Source of the DNA: Lingula anatina
Taxonomy: Eukaryota > Brachiopoda > Lingulata > Lingulida > Lingulidae
Direction of reading: 5' to 3'
Assembly: GCF_001039355.2 (NCBI RefSeq)
Contig: NW_019775476.1
Location: 129,840-193,839, forward strand
Length of the DNA stretch: 64,000 nt
Made by a program: the position numbers and the translations under genes. Under the pieces are notes generated by a model. That model had not been told where the DNA came from. It did no database searches and was given only the letters and a program-made list of their open reading frames with translations. Positions within the stretch are counted from its first letter, which is position 1. Each line of letters opens with the position of its first letter. Positions 1 to 12,077 of this stretch are shown in pieces.

Positions 1-756
1 TTAGTTTTCATAGAGGGGCTCTAGAGAAAGGAACCCCCCCCCCCCCCCCACTAACTCTCTTCGCCACATACACCTGTACGGATTTAAATGGTGAACTAAG
101 GCACGTGACCTAGAAACTGATGTGCATTTTGCCTACCAGTGCATGCATGAGTTACCTTAACTTGCCCTCCCCAGAACTGTACTTTTACATTGTATAATTG
201 TAGATCTTCGTTGACACTTTCAGATTATTTACTATCAACGTTTTACTTATACAGGGAGAAACATGGTGGCATCTGTGCTTGCCAAAATGTGATTACCATC
301 CTTCTTGCTTTTTTTTTTTAATAAGCCAGACAATACAGACAGATGTAATTTACTGCCACGTGGTTTAGGTAGAACTGCAAAACTATGTATGCTTTGCTCA
401 ACTAGCATCTCTCTCTCTCTCGCGCGCGCGCACGCGCGCGTTTATTGGCTACCTCTTTTATCCCTAAACTTAATTTGCAATTGAAATAACCTGCCACATA
501 CACTATGTTAACCGTGTGTATTAAAATTCAATTTTGCATACATTTACCATCAACCATGAATAACAGATGGCGTTTTAATTAACTTTTCAAGCCGAAATGC
601 AACCTGCCACAAACACACCTCATTGAATCAAGGCATCATTGTACATAAATTTCAAATTTTAATGTTAAAACCCGTCTAATCAAATATGCGAATCACATCC
701 AAGCTTTCATTACTATTAACTACTAAATACTTAACACTACGCGTACACAATCACGG

Positions 757-789
<33 letters not shown>

Positions 790-811
790 TGAATGTTACT
801 GTATTATTTAC
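1..811. other. intron of the SLC16-like gene
   Basis: This stretch lies downstream of the splice donor at 811 on the minus strand, so it should be the first coding intron of the transporter gene. I see no further coding exon in it. It holds a C run near 37-49, a (CT)n/(CG)n tract at 408-440 and a (CA)n tract at about 758-788. Confidence 0.5.
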
Positions 812-1280
812 CTACGACAAATCCAAATGTCGCTATAATCTCCGACATATTTGTAGAAAAAGCTGTGCCAATAAAACCGAGCGCTGAAATGATGGCCCCA
901 AACAAAATACTTATCCGACAGCTGTACTTATTTGCGATGATGCCGCTCACAATTCCCGTTAGACCAGAAATAGAGTTCTGCAAACTGCCGGCAAGTGAAA
1001 CATAACTTCGTTTTTCGTCCGGAAACTGGGTCAAAAATTCCGCGTTGTACACACCGACAGAACAATTGATTCCATTATTGATGCAGTTGCAGAGGAAAGA
1101 CGCTACCAGTACAGCCCAAGCCCACCCTCTGTCTATGTCCACGGGATTCATATATGTCGGATAACGTACAGTACCTTCTATGCTGTCAGAATGGCACTCA
1201 TTGTCCATTTTGACCTGTATTGTCTGATCGGTCTCATTGCCATTGCTTTCGGACGGTGCTGTAGGTTGCAGATGACGCAT
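812..1280 (-). CDS. SLC16-type monocarboxylate transporter-like protein, first coding exon (partial)
   Basis: This exon encodes the first 156 residues of a major facilitator protein. After a hydrophilic N-terminus of about 50 residues comes the SLC16 signature around DRGWAWAVLVASF, which opens transmembrane helix 1. Further hydrophobic segments follow, with the loop residues NKYSCRIS between helices. SLC16 proteins move monocarboxylates, aromatic amino acids or related solutes across the plasma membrane; the substrate cannot be told from this part. The start codon is the ATG at 1280. The exon ends at 812, where the minus strand reads GTCGTAG followed by GTAAAT. The remaining helices lie beyond the left edge. 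Family assignment is firm and the subfamily is unknown. Confidence 0.85.
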
Positions 1281-3379
1281 GGCGTTGTGTGAAGAACAAG
1301 CACGTTGCCTTTAAATTCTGATAGTGGCAGCAGCTCTTGGGAAATTTACTGTGTATCGTGAACCCGCATACCGTCACGACTTCGACCCGCAGCCATGTAG
1401 GAGGTCGAGCGAAGAGCGTTAGTAACGGGTGGTTATAGGTAAGTCTTAGTTGGTTTTGGCTTGAGAACGCCGTCGTTTCGTGCGATTTTTGACAAGTTAA
1501 TTATCTGCTAAGACGTAACTGTGCTGCAGAGGATTTGGGTAAATATTGACTGATTAATGTCAGTTTAATAGATTGTTTTCAAAATTATCATTATTTTTGC
1601 TTTGTATTACTTTATGTAGGCAGATTTACAAATCGCGGATGGAGTGCTTTCCGTTATTCAGTTCAATGCACACTAATCGAGCATGCCCTACCCTATACAC
1701 TACAAGTACGGGCACTGATTATATCATATCATTATTATAAACTTTATTTATAGAAACTTCCCAATGTGCTCATCACTGCTAGTTCGATTTGTGTTGTGTG
1801 AGATTCAATATTCGACAATAAATAAACAATGCGTCAAATATCATAAATTTGAACATCGGAACAGATTCATTAACCTTTGGTAAGTATGGTAATAAATGTT
1901 GTTTACCCTTGGAAAATCCGTTAAATAGCACTTTTCCCGCCAAAATGAACAGTTTAAAGACGAAATTTGCGTTGTTTTACAGGTGAACCTGCGCCTTGTA
2001 TGATATAATAATTGTTTCAACTGGGCACGAAAGATCAGTATTGGTATCTGATACAAAAAAAGCAATAGGAATGCTTCCCAACTTGAGATACAGTACCTCA
2101 TTCCTAGCAAAATAAGAAACCGCACGTGACAGCAACTGCATGGCCGGATTAGCTAACGATCTACTACCAAGCTGTCACTCCACGTGGGCACCGCTAGAGG
2201 ACGTCCCAGAACAAACAGCTACAAACTTTTTTCTCTTTCTTTCACACACATACACACACACACTTACACGTTTGTCGTTTTTACAGTCATTGAGATAAAA
2301 AAAAAACTGAGACCTTTTTTTTTTTTTTTTTTTTTTTGGGGGGGGGGGTGTTATGGTTGCCAGCAAGAAGATTTATAGTTGTTCTTGTTTTATACATTGA
2401 GAGTGACAATTCCAATGAATAACTAAAAATATATAATATTTTTTTAAGTTAAGACAGAGAGTGGATGTTTATTCTCACAAAAATATAAAATTCGATTTTT
2501 ATTTTAGAGTGAAAAAGAGCAAATTCAGATTTTTCATTGTTTGTTATATCTGATAGTATTTTTAATGACTACATATTTACAGTGCGTGTACATATTTACA
2601 GTGCGTGTCGCTGGTAGGTTTCAAGTTTTACATCCAGGTTCCAATATTAAAAACGTCTCCCTCGAATGAAGTATGATACAATTTACAAAATGTGGAAGCG
2701 TAGAGCTGCATTGTACAACCGAAACCATTTTGCAACTGCAACGCCTTTTGCAACCAAAGAAAATCGTGAAAATACATTTTGCAACCAGGATTTTTTTCTT
2801 AGTCCCTGAAACGGGTTGATGTACGGAACAGGTAGAATTAGAATGGGGACAGGGTTGCCTAGACTAGGTATGCTGAATCTGATCAGGCTGCCCCTTGGAG
2901 GGGGGGGGGCGATGATATATAATCTACATGTATTTCACTTTGTAATTTCAAAGACATAATAGTTGAATCATAGCGACTTTTATTTACATAAAGTTTCAGT
3001 AACAGGCAAACCATAATTTTTTTTGGAAATTCCAGTAACAATTTACACAAAATGCTAGTAGCATCAACGGAACATTTGTGTAGTAGCCGAAGGTATTATT
3101 ATTATTATAATTATTATTATTATTATTATTATTAAATTTAAATTCAACAGCAGGTGTTGCAGAAAAGTTTTCAAAATCTAGTGGTAGTTTAGTTTAGTAG
3201 TCAGGACAAAAATATACGATCTCTGTTAAACTGTACCACCCGTTATTGAACATGTAATTAGTAATAAACATACATAAATATATTAGCTCTTATGTTTATT
3301 TTCATAAGTATTTTGTGGATCGCAGCAGATGTTGTAGATGGGCTCTAGTAGTCTATGGTCAGTATATAAATATATATAT
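1281..3379. other. intergenic region and presumed 5' flank of the SLC16-like gene
   Basis: No coding exon could be supported here. The part next to 1280 should hold the 5' UTR and promoter of the transporter, but no clear TATA box or initiator was identified. The stretch contains a T run followed by a G run at about 2316-2348 and an (ATT)n tract at about 3092-3134. Confidence 0.4.
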
Positions 3380-3405
3380 GGTTACCACTTAATATGGAAT
3401 ATTTT
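3380..3405 (+). repeat. left terminal inverted repeat of the Tc1-like element
   Basis: This sequence matches the reverse complement of 5001-5026 with one or two mismatches. It is preceded by a TATATATA tract, which is consistent with TA target-site insertion. Confidence 0.75.
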
Positions 3406-3694
3406 TTATCATTGTTATTTTTGAGGGCTGATTTAAAAAATTTTGGCTTGATTCATCAAAAAAGTATGCCGTTGAGTGATAAAAATATCCAGTCTTCAAT
3501 TGTTAGATATTTTGGTCAATAATATCAAATCTCACATAAGATGTCATTCAAAAGAAAAGAACACCCCCAGAAAACCATATCAACAGTTTGATGTCAGTAT
3601 TAATGTTAAGCTAAGATATTAAAGAAAATGATAGCCTCCCGACAGTGATATGTTACACAGTCAAAGAACTCATTACAGTAAATCATGAAAAGTC

Positions 3695-4765
3695 ATCAAT
3701 AGCAGGTATGACCTCCAGCAGCCGCTTGCAGCGCCCTCATCCTACATGGCATTCCCTGTGGAAAGTTTTTTAGAGTTTGGATGGGGATATCATTCCATAT
3801 TTGCCTGTCGCAGTTCATCACTATTTACCGGCCGATGACCATAGCTATTAATTCTGTGAGTTACTTCCGCCCACAGACTTTCAATTGGGTTCATATCTGA
3901 GGAGTTTGCAGGCCAGGGCAGTTGTTGAACCCATTGGTTTCGAGGAAAAACAGTGACCCTGCGAGCTCGATGTGGGGTTGCGCAGTCGTCTTGGTACACA
4001 AAGTTGTTCCTGAAGATGACTCTTACCAATCGAAGCATTGTTTGCTGTAGAATGTCTCTGTAGGAACCTTGGTTGAGGTTGCCTCCTAGAAAAACCAACT
4101 GGTTCTGGGCACCGGCATAAAATGCTCCCCAAACAGAGACGTTAACACCCCCTGCTTGCACCCTAGCCAGTACACAATCATCGTTTTACGCCTCTCGTAC
4201 ACGTCGGCGGACAGGGATTCGACCACCAACCCTAAAAACTCCATATCTGGCCTCATCACTGAAAACGACGTGATTCCAGTGTTTTGGCTGCAAAGGCACG
4301 TGGTCCCCAGCCTATTGCAGACGTCGGTGTATATGACCTGCTGTTAACAGTGGTTTCCCTACTGGCCTTCGTGCAAAATAACCGGCTTGCAGCGATCTCT
4401 TGTTCACGAGGGATCTTGAAATGGGCGTTTGAATGACATTCTGCCACTCTTTTCTGAAGACACTGGTTGTCTTTGTACGACAAGCACGGCGCACTCTAAG
4501 GAGAAGGCGATCCTGTCTTCTTGGTGTGGTACGCGGACACCCTGGTCAAGGTATTGGAGTAGGTGCCCCTGTTTTAGCATTTCTTTGGAGGACTTTACTA
4601 ACGGTTCCTGATAAATGTTGCATTGCCTGGCAATGGCTGTCCGTTTCTGGCCATTTTCTCTGAGAGCAAGAATACCATAGTAAGCTGCGTTGCTTAGCTG
4701 TCGAACCAGATCTTCTTCAAGGTACCTGTCAAGTTTCAGAGCGATATCTTTGTTGCTTCTCTAAA
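3695..4765 (-). pseudogene. Tc1-like transposase pseudogene
   Basis: Reading leftward from about 4765, the frame begins with a helix-turn-helix region (RENGQKRTAIARQCN), followed by a second DNA-binding segment around 4494-4312. The first catalytic Asp lies in HVVFSDEARYGVF near 4270. The second lies in YQDDCATPHRAR and the Glu in SSDMNPIESLW, with 34 residues between them, so the class is DD34E. The usual Asn after the second Asp is Cys. Three in-frame stops (within APTPIP*PG, after HRRLQ and after RVREA) and at least two frameshifts, one near 4600 and one near 3795, break the gene. The C-terminal tail can be followed to about 3695. It is a fossil copy. Confidence 0.8.
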
Positions 4766-5000
4766 TACACTCCAAAGATTGGCCAATCCCATGCGTTTTT
4801 ATACAAGGGCAGAAATTGCCGAAAAGACCACCCCTCACATTTCTGACCACAGAACATGCAACTGCATGCATCAACTGTTTCGACAGTTGTATGGTAATTA
4901 GGTAACACACCTGGCTACACCTGGAGTGACACCTCAGTTTTGGATTTAAAGTAGTTAGAGAGAAAATAAATATTTTGTAGAAAATTTTCTCGCCAAAAAA

Positions 5001-5025
5001 TAATATTCCATATTAAGTAGTAACC

Positions 5026-5026
<1 letters not shown>
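5001..5026 (-). repeat. right terminal inverted repeat of the Tc1-like element
   Basis: The sequence reads inward as GGTTACTACTTAATATGGAA on the minus strand, matching the left repeat at 3380. It is followed by CTG and then a long TA tract. Confidence 0.75.
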
Positions 5027-5028
<2 letters not shown>

Positions 5029-5092
<64 letters not shown>

Positions 5093-5115
5093 GAAAGAGA
5101 GAGAGAGAGAGAGAG
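5029..5115. repeat. (TA)n then (GA)n microsatellite
   Basis: About 62 bases of TA dinucleotides run straight into a GA tract after ATGAAA. The tract begins at the outer edge of the transposon, so it may have expanded from the TA target site. Confidence 0.9.
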
Positions 5116-6265
5116 TAAAGACACCAGGTTTAAATAATATTAGAACTTAAAACCAAACTCTGCCTTTGTTGAGAAGAAAAATGTTTACTGCCATATTGGT
5201 AGTTTGTGATTCTTGTGAAATGACAAATGAAACATTTTTTCTACAAATTTGAATGCTTGTAAATGAAAATAAGCTAAAGGACTAGCATTGCCTTTGACCA
5301 AATAAAACACAAGGCTTGTAGTTTTACGTGACATTTTAATGATATTTTTAATGGACGTGGCGGTAGAGCGAGAAACCAAATAATCACAGAAAGGTGAGTT
5401 TTCTAAATAAGATTTTTCCAGTAAATGTGGTCTTAGCACATCGAGGTTTTGACATTCAAAATAGTGTAAGTACTCCAAAGTTTACACTGGGTCGAGTAAA
5501 GATGCGGCCACCAATATTACAATGGCATCAAAAAAGATTATTAAAAGTTATTAAAATACGGTGTAAATCCTTATCTTCGTTTATCAGAAGGCAAAATAGG
5601 AAAAAAGCTGATAAAAGTGATTTGGAAAAAAAACATTCCATATTAAATGTCAAGTCTGTATATGGCGGTTTATATTCGTCTGCAAACGAGGCCCGGTCCA
5701 GGTTTGCATTGCACAGAAGAATTGCTCTGAATTTTAACACCAAAATGTTACCTTTCTTTTAATCCTGATGAATGAAGTATTAGTCCAATTTAATGAAACA
5801 TACTTTCCGTTCTATATCAAGAAAGGCATCGCAATGCTAATGAGGGGCATGAGCATGATAATCTTTAAATTTATCATTTTTGTTTTTACCCTCAATAAAT
5901 AAAGTTTAGTAAATAAATAAATCAATAAATGTTTCAATCAAAAACTTTATTTGTGTGGACTGCTGTGTATTTTTATAGACCTAAAGTAAGACAAATGTTG
6001 TTGACTCATTGCTTAGATCAATGTTTAGCTTTAGGTTACGTTTTCTTTAACTAATTGAACCCATTTACCGCAATAGTTCAATACATTAATTGAGGACCAA
6101 TCTTTCTTGATAGAACTTTAACCATCATCGCCGGGCGAACTATAGCGGATTATAATCTCCGAAAAGATTATTCTTAGGCCTTTGGTAGCTTTAGGTGATG
6201 TCATGTTCCTTTTCTTTTTCCAGTCGCCTGCTTTGCAACACTGGAATGGCCAGTATCATCACAAG

Positions 6266-6332
<67 letters not shown>

Positions 6333-6625
6333 TAGTAGGCGTTTATATCGCAATGTTCCCCATAACACATGTAATAATAAATATGTGCATTACATTTAAC
6401 AGGCTTCCTTTAGACGTGTTTCTTTGGTTTTATATGAAAAAATTGTCTCCAACACACACTCTTAGTGTTACCTTACATGCCAATTACAACGTGACAGAGA
6501 CAGAGTCTCAACGTGACAGAGTTCTATAGTAATACAAAACATCATATTTCATAGACGGAAAAAAGAATATATTTATCTCGGTTCATTTGTACACATTTCA
6601 TGTGTGTTGACATCCCCACTTTCAG
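5116..6625. other. region upstream of the DNase I-like exon, no supported gene
   Basis: Upstream exons of the DNase I-like gene should lie here or further left, but I could not recognise the N-terminal half of the family in any frame. Open frames on both strands at 5185-5760 overlap each other and match nothing I know. A (TA)n tract occupies about 6270-6331. A short AATAAA-rich stretch at about 5894-5930 has no associated gene. Confidence 0.4.
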
Positions 6626-7758
6626 GCGTAGAATTTGTCTTATGCGCATTGCATGCTAAACCCACGGATGCTGTCAATGAACTTACCGCTCTTGCTGGCG
6701 TTGTGAGTATTGACGTCGCAAACAGGTGGCCAACGGACGACGTGCTTATTTTGGGAGACTTGGGCGCAGATTGCTACTACGTGCGCGACCTTACATGCTC
6801 TGCATTGTCACTGCGCTGTCCACCGTTCACGTGGTTGATTCCTGACGACGCTGACACCACCGTGTCTGCCACGGACTGTGCCTACGATAGGTGAGCGCTT
6901 TAAAGTCACACAATGAATGTTTAAACATTATGTTGGAAATATTATCTCTATGCATACTCATTCAGCTGCAGTTTCGTAAAAAATAATAGAGTATATACTG
7001 AAACTGGTGCAACCTAGACTCCTACGAAAATAAGCAGTTTCGAAAAAGACACACAATGAACATAAGACCATTTAATTTTTACCCTTTATCGCCAAGGTGT
7101 GCCATTTCCAAAATGGTTAACAAAAATAGAACCATCTAAAATCTGGTTTTTGAGTTCTAAGCTAGAGATCTAACATTTTTAACACTTTCGATGTTGACAT
7201 GGAGTCCGCATGATGTACGTCGGTTGTAACGGTGAGAATTGACATAGCTAGCAAGTCCATTTCCCTGTTTTGCGTGTCCTTGTGGAATTTTCTAGCGCTA
7301 AGTTTATGTGACCAATAACCAAGGAAAACGTGTGTGGTGACATTTTCTGTGTTGACGTTGTCGGCATATTAAAAGCGTTGATACAATTCCAGGTTTGTAG
7401 CAGGGGGCCAGGATTTGGTCGACGGCATCAGCAACGCAAGCGTGTTCCGCTTCGACCTGGAATATGGCCTAACATACGATGAGGTATTTATCTAACTACG
7501 TATTTGATTTCACGGTATACCGTAAGATCATCCCTATAGGAATTACCCGCTAATACAGGCCAATCGTGCTGTCGTTTTGATGAAAGTAGAATTTAGAGCG
7601 AAAAAAAACAGACTAAACAGAAAAATGGCTTGTAAGATCTTTTTCTGTATATACCGTATAAAATAATGTTTTTTTATTTTATCTTAATTTACAACGGGAT
7701 TTCATTGCAGGCCAAAGCAGTGAGTGACCACTATCCCATAGAACTAGAGCTTGTTTAG
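6626..7758 (+). CDS. DNase I-like endonuclease, C-terminal half (three exons)
   Basis: Exons are 6626-6890, 7393-7483 and 7711-7758, with consensus AG acceptors and GT donors and continuous phase (stop TAG at 7756). The product matches the second half of secreted DNase I. It has the His of ALHAKP (family His134), an Asp in GDLGADCYYV (Asp168 position), CAYDR (Asp212), and SDHYPIELEL at the end (Asp251 and His252). The two Cys of the conserved disulfide are present. The Asn expected two residues after Asp168 is Gly, which may weaken or abolish catalysis. The N-terminal half is not visible. The gene runs tail to tail with the lectin gene. Confidence 0.85.
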
Positions 7759-8501
7759 ACACGGACTTTATCTGCGTGCATTTTATTTTAATTGCAATCG
7801 CTTTAAACATTTTTAAAGATTAAGAACAGCACTGTTCATAATCAATTATACAATGATTAAGCAATTTAAAATTGAACGAACTCTTCGGTGAAGGGATTTT
7901 GACGACTGGCTCATTTTGCTTCTGGATACAAATTTGTCTTGATCATTTCTGTGGAAAGAAATTGTGATTGGGAAGAAATGAAAAAAAGGATTTTAACTGG
8001 GGTCGATGGTGTCTGCTTTCAATGTGGAAATGAGAAATGAGAGGGTAAAATGTGACAAGAATGGCAGTCCGCAGTCCATTCTCCGGATCCATTACTGTGT
8101 ACAGGTAAAATTCGTCTCTTATACTCCGACAAGCCTAACCACATATTTACGCCAATACTCCGACAACCCTTACCTATACTAATCATATGGGACCCAGGAC
8201 AATCATTCCAAGGACCTACACTCCTGTCACACCGGTTGCCGTTGTTTCATAAAGATGAGCCCCACCAGGAAATAAGTTAAAACAAGAGACTGACATGAAA
8301 TATATTTTTAAAAGCCATTTCTTGTTTTACCTTTAATTATATTGACTAAGTGAAATGTCAGGAAATTTTGACGTTAATGACTGAACAGTTGTCTACTATG
8401 GCATTTCACTCACCGCTATTTTCTGATATCGTTGAGAAGTTTGTACATGAAGTCGTGAGAGAAACCTTCAAAAAGATTAACGTTTAGGTAGAGCTATATG
8501 C

Positions 8502-8637
8502 GCAGCGTGACCGTGGTTACTATAGCGGGCGCCGTTGATAAAGTATACATATATTTCTGGTGCCCGTTTTAAACAGGACGAAAGAAGCACTTTTGACGCC
8601 ATCATTGTATAAAGTATCGTTGGCATAAGACATTTCA
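8502..8637. repeat. 3'-flank shared element, copy 1
   Basis: The block containing ACGAAAGAAGCACTTTTGAC and GCCATCATT recurs at 11768-11900, 26075-26200 and 37700-37760. All four lie shortly past the stop codon of minus-strand genes. Here a minus-strand AATAAA (8660-8655) sits just before it. Confidence 0.7.
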
Positions 8638-8654
8638 AATAACATCATTCACAA

Positions 8655-8667
8655 TTTATTAAATAAA
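8655..8667. terminator. poly(A) signals on both strands
   Basis: The sequence TTTATTAAATAAA carries AATAAA on the minus strand (8660-8655), about 150 bases past the lectin stop, and on the plus strand (8662-8667). It could serve both convergent genes. Confidence 0.5.
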
Positions 8668-8810
8668 GATAAATACCCTAAACGATAGACTAAATCACAT
8701 TTATCAATTTTGGTACAGTAAATTTTGACTGGCTGTATGGTAGTTATCATATATGTATGGGGCTGATTGATGGATAGAAAAAACTCTTGATTCGGTCCCC
8801 TGTCTTCCCA

Positions 8811-10086
8811 TTACATGATCTCAACCTCACAAACAGCCAGATGTTTCCCGTTGCAGTCAACAACTCTCCACATGAAAGAATCGGGTCCGTCCATGATGGC
8901 ACAGTTCTTAGTGGGGTCATTAGAACCTGCTCCCCACTCGCTGTAGGAACTGCCTAGCTTGGTACCGTCTGTGAAGACAAACTCCCCTTCTTTGGCCTTA
9001 TCATCCATTCCTAACGAACGGAGGACATTAAGATGTGTAATAATGTTGTTATTAGGCTTGTTCTGAATTGAAATAACAAACTACCTGCATAGTAGACATG
9101 ATTGTTAGGATTTGACACATATTATAGGTTCAACGCCACATATTTTCAAATCCACACAAAAATACAATTACATTTATAGATGTACACGATTAAAACTACA
9201 CTTGCAGTGGGCATTTTCAGATGAGAATGATCGTGATTGAACACACCAAGCAAATACAGGCAAAATGTTCAACGGGTTTTTTTTTTTTTTTTTTTTTTTT
9301 TTTTGGCAGCAATAAACCGTAATATGTAATAAGCGAATCAAAAATCTTTCATTTAACAGCCAAAAGTATGTTCCTACATATTGATTGCAATACATGAAAA
9401 ACTGAAGCACGAAAAAGTGCATATATATTCAGAAAAACCATTAAAACCTACCTATCCAGTAGGACCACTGGGATTGAAGGGTATTGGTCACCGTCTTATA
9501 TTTTCCTTTATCCTTAATATGCACCAAATGTGCCCCCGGGGAGATACCGCTGCAGAGCCTGACCCCGCCGTCGTAACTCAACATAATTTTCGATATAAAC
9601 AAACAAGTGTTCTGTTTCTGTGAAAACATCGGAGGACATTTTTGGTCTGAAAAAATCATTTTGACTTATGAAACATATCTCCATCATTTAACGACGCAGG
9701 ATAAGTTCGTATGCACACAAACATGTGTTAACACAATCACGCTCAAAACAAAACATGGACATTATTATGGACATATTACGACACTGCATTTATGTATCGT
9801 GGTCTACACTCAATGCATATATTTAATGGTGCGCAATCAATGTCTCCACCAGAGCCACACCTACCACCATGGCCACCATAGTCACACCTAGCACAATGAC
9901 CACCAAAGACACACCTACCACAATGACCACCAGCGTCACACCTACCACAATGACCACTAGAGTCACACCTACCACAGTGATCCCCGTATAGTCCACGTTG
10001 ACATGTACAAGTGAAGCTTCCCACCGTGTTATTACACAGCATTCCTGAGTAAGGACACGTGCTAGGGAACTTGCATTCATTTATAT
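8811..10086 (-). CDS. duplicate 3' end of the lectin gene (EGF and CTLD exons)
   Basis: Exons at 10086-9808, 9646-9452 and 9010-8811 mirror exons 20-22 of the full lectin gene, with the same phases and stop. The product starts with [15 protein letters not shown], continues through a Cys-rich nine-residue repeat, and ends in a C-type lectin domain with WGAGSND and WRVVDCNGKHLAVCE. No upstream exons precede it on this side because the N at 10456 interrupts. It is either the other haplotype of the same gene or a truncated paralogue. Compared with the second copy it has two more nine-residue repeats and about eight amino-acid changes in the last exon. Confidence 0.85.
9850..9970 (-). repeat. 27-bp coding minisatellite, 4-5 units
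   Basis: Units of 27 bases encode GRCDSSGHC, GRCDAGGHC, GRCVFGGHC, ARCDYGGHG and a partial GRCGSGG. The homologous site at 13195-13270 has two fewer units, so the number varies by whole units without breaking the frame. Confidence 0.85.
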
Positions 10087-10321
10087 CTGAAAACAATATG
10101 GATTAGTAAAGAAACGTTCAGACCATAAATCCTATAACTAAACATTAATAATTCATGTAAAGAAAGGCAGATGTTACTGTAATAAAAAACAACTTTACTA
10201 CATGTAACATTCAGTATTATTGTGAGCATATCCATGCGGTGGATAGTTAAAAGAAGTGAAAGTGACGCAACTATAATGTAAGTAACCACTCAGCTCACTG
10301 TAGAATCATTACACACACGTG

Positions 10322-10455
<134 letters not shown>

Positions 10456-10456
10456 N
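10456..10456. other. single N, probable contig join
   Basis: One ambiguous base separates the two direct repeat units. The DNA right after it (TCTTA repeats) is not found at the equivalent place in copy 1. Confidence 0.8.
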
Positions 10457-10660
10457 ACTCTTATCTTATCTTATCTTATGATGTACGTCGGTTGTAACGG
10501 TGAGAATTGACATAGCTAGCAAGTCCATTTCCCTGTTTTGCGTGTCCTCTTGGAATTTTCTAGCGCTACGTTTATGTGACCAATAACCAAGGAAAACGTG
10601 TGTGGTGACGTTTTCTGGGGTGACGTTGTCGGCATATTAAAAGCGTTGATACAATTCCAG

Positions 10661-11025
10661 GTTTGTAGCACGGGGCCAGGATTTGGTCGACGGCATCAGC
10701 AACGCAAGCGTGTTCCGCTTCGACCTGGAATATGGCCTAACATACGATGAGGTATTTATCTAACTACGTATTTGATTTCACGGTGTACCGTAAGATCATC
10801 CCTATAGGAATTACCCGCTAATACAGGCCAACCGTGCTGTCGTTTTGATGAAAGTAGAATTTAGAGCGAAAGAAAAACAGACTTAACAGAAAAATGGCTT
10901 GTAAAATCTTTTTCTGTATATACCGTATAAAATAATGTTTTTATTTTATTTTAATTTACAACGGGATTTCATTGCAGGCCAAAGCAGTGAGTGACCACTA
11001 TCCCATAGAGCTGGAGCTTGTTTAG
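10661..11025 (+). pseudogene. DNase I-like gene, second copy of the last two exons
   Basis: Exons 10661-10751 and 10978-11025 correspond to exons at 7393 and 7711 of the first copy and encode VARGQD and AKAVSDHYPIELELV at their ends. One residue differs (Gly to Arg near the start of the first). The larger upstream exon with His134 and Asp168 is missing because the copy begins at about 10479. If the repeat is an assembly overlap this is simply the other allele; if it is real, the fragment cannot encode a working nuclease. Confidence 0.75.
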
Positions 11026-11767
11026 ACACGGATTTTATCTGCGTGCATTTTATTTTAATTGCAATCGCTTTAAACATTTTTAAAGATTAAGAACAGCACT
11101 GTTCATAATCAATTATACAATGATTAAGCAATTCAAAATTGAACGAACTCTTCGGTGAAGGGATTTTGACGGCTGGCTCATTTTGCTTCTGGATACAAAT
11201 TTGTCTTGATCATTTCTGTGGAAAGAAATTGTGATTGGGAAGAAATGAAAAAAAGTAATTTAACTGGGGTCGATGGTGTCTGCTTTCAATGTGGAAATGA
11301 GAAATGAGAGGGTAAAATGTGACAAGAATGGCAGTCCGCAGTCCATTCTCCGGATCCATTACTGTGTACAGGTAAAATTCGTCTCTTATACTCCGACAAG
11401 CCTAACCACATATTTACGCCAATACTCCGACAACCCTTACCTATACTAATCATATGGGACCCAGGACAATCATTCCAAGGACCTACACTCCTGTCACACC
11501 GGTTGCCGTTGTTTCATAAAGATGAGCCCCACCAGGAAATAAGTTAAAACAAGAGACTGACATGAAATATATTTTTAAAAGCCATTTCTTGTTTTACCTT
11601 TAATTATATTGACTAAGTGAAATGTCAGGAAATTTTGACGTTAATGACTGAACAATTGTCTACTATGGCATTCACTCACTGCTATTTTCTGATATCGTTG
11701 AGAAGTTTGTACATGAAGTCGTGAGAGAAACCTTCAAAAAGATTAACGTTTAGGTAGAGCTATATGC

Positions 11768-11900
11768 GCAGTGTGACCGTGATTACTATAGCGGGCGCCG
11801 TTGATAAAATATACATATATTGCTGGTGCCCGTTTTAAACAGGACGAAAGAAGAACTTTTGACGCCATCATTGCAAAAAGTGTCTTTGGCATAAGACATT
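11768..11900. repeat. 3'-flank shared element, copy 2
   Basis: This is the counterpart of 8502-8637 within direct repeat unit 2, about 180 bases past the stop codon of the full lectin gene. It reads GACGCCATCATTGCAAAAAG in its core. Confidence 0.7.
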
Positions 11901-12077
11901 TCAAATAACATCATTCACAATTTATTAAATAAAGATAAATACCCTAAACGATAGACTAAATCACATTTATCAATTTTGGTACAGTAAAGTTTGACTGGCT
12001 GTATGGTAGTTATCATATATGTATGGGGCTGATTGATGGATAGACAAAAATTCTTGATTTGGTCCCCTGTCTCCCAA

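Larger units (their letters stand above)
3380..5026 (-). mobile_element. Tc1/mariner-type DNA transposon, decayed
   Basis: The element is about 1.65 kb long and bounded by inverted repeats of about 26 bases, GGTTACCACTTAATATGGAA on the left and the reverse complement with one or two changes on the right. Both ends abut TA-rich DNA, as expected for a family that inserts at TA. Inside lies a DD34E-type transposase frame on the minus strand with several stops and frameshifts. The element cannot make its own transposase. The long (TA)n tract starting at 5029 sits directly outside the right terminal repeat. Confidence 0.8.

Noticed and set aside
4915-5124. Open frames through the (TA)n and (GA)n tracts (also at 6182, 20327 and 27525).
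   Set aside because: Simple-sequence DNA without stops gives long frames that are not genes.
5185-5762. Overlapping open frames on both strands.
   Set aside because: They mirror each other, lack good splice sites or a family match, and cannot both be coding.
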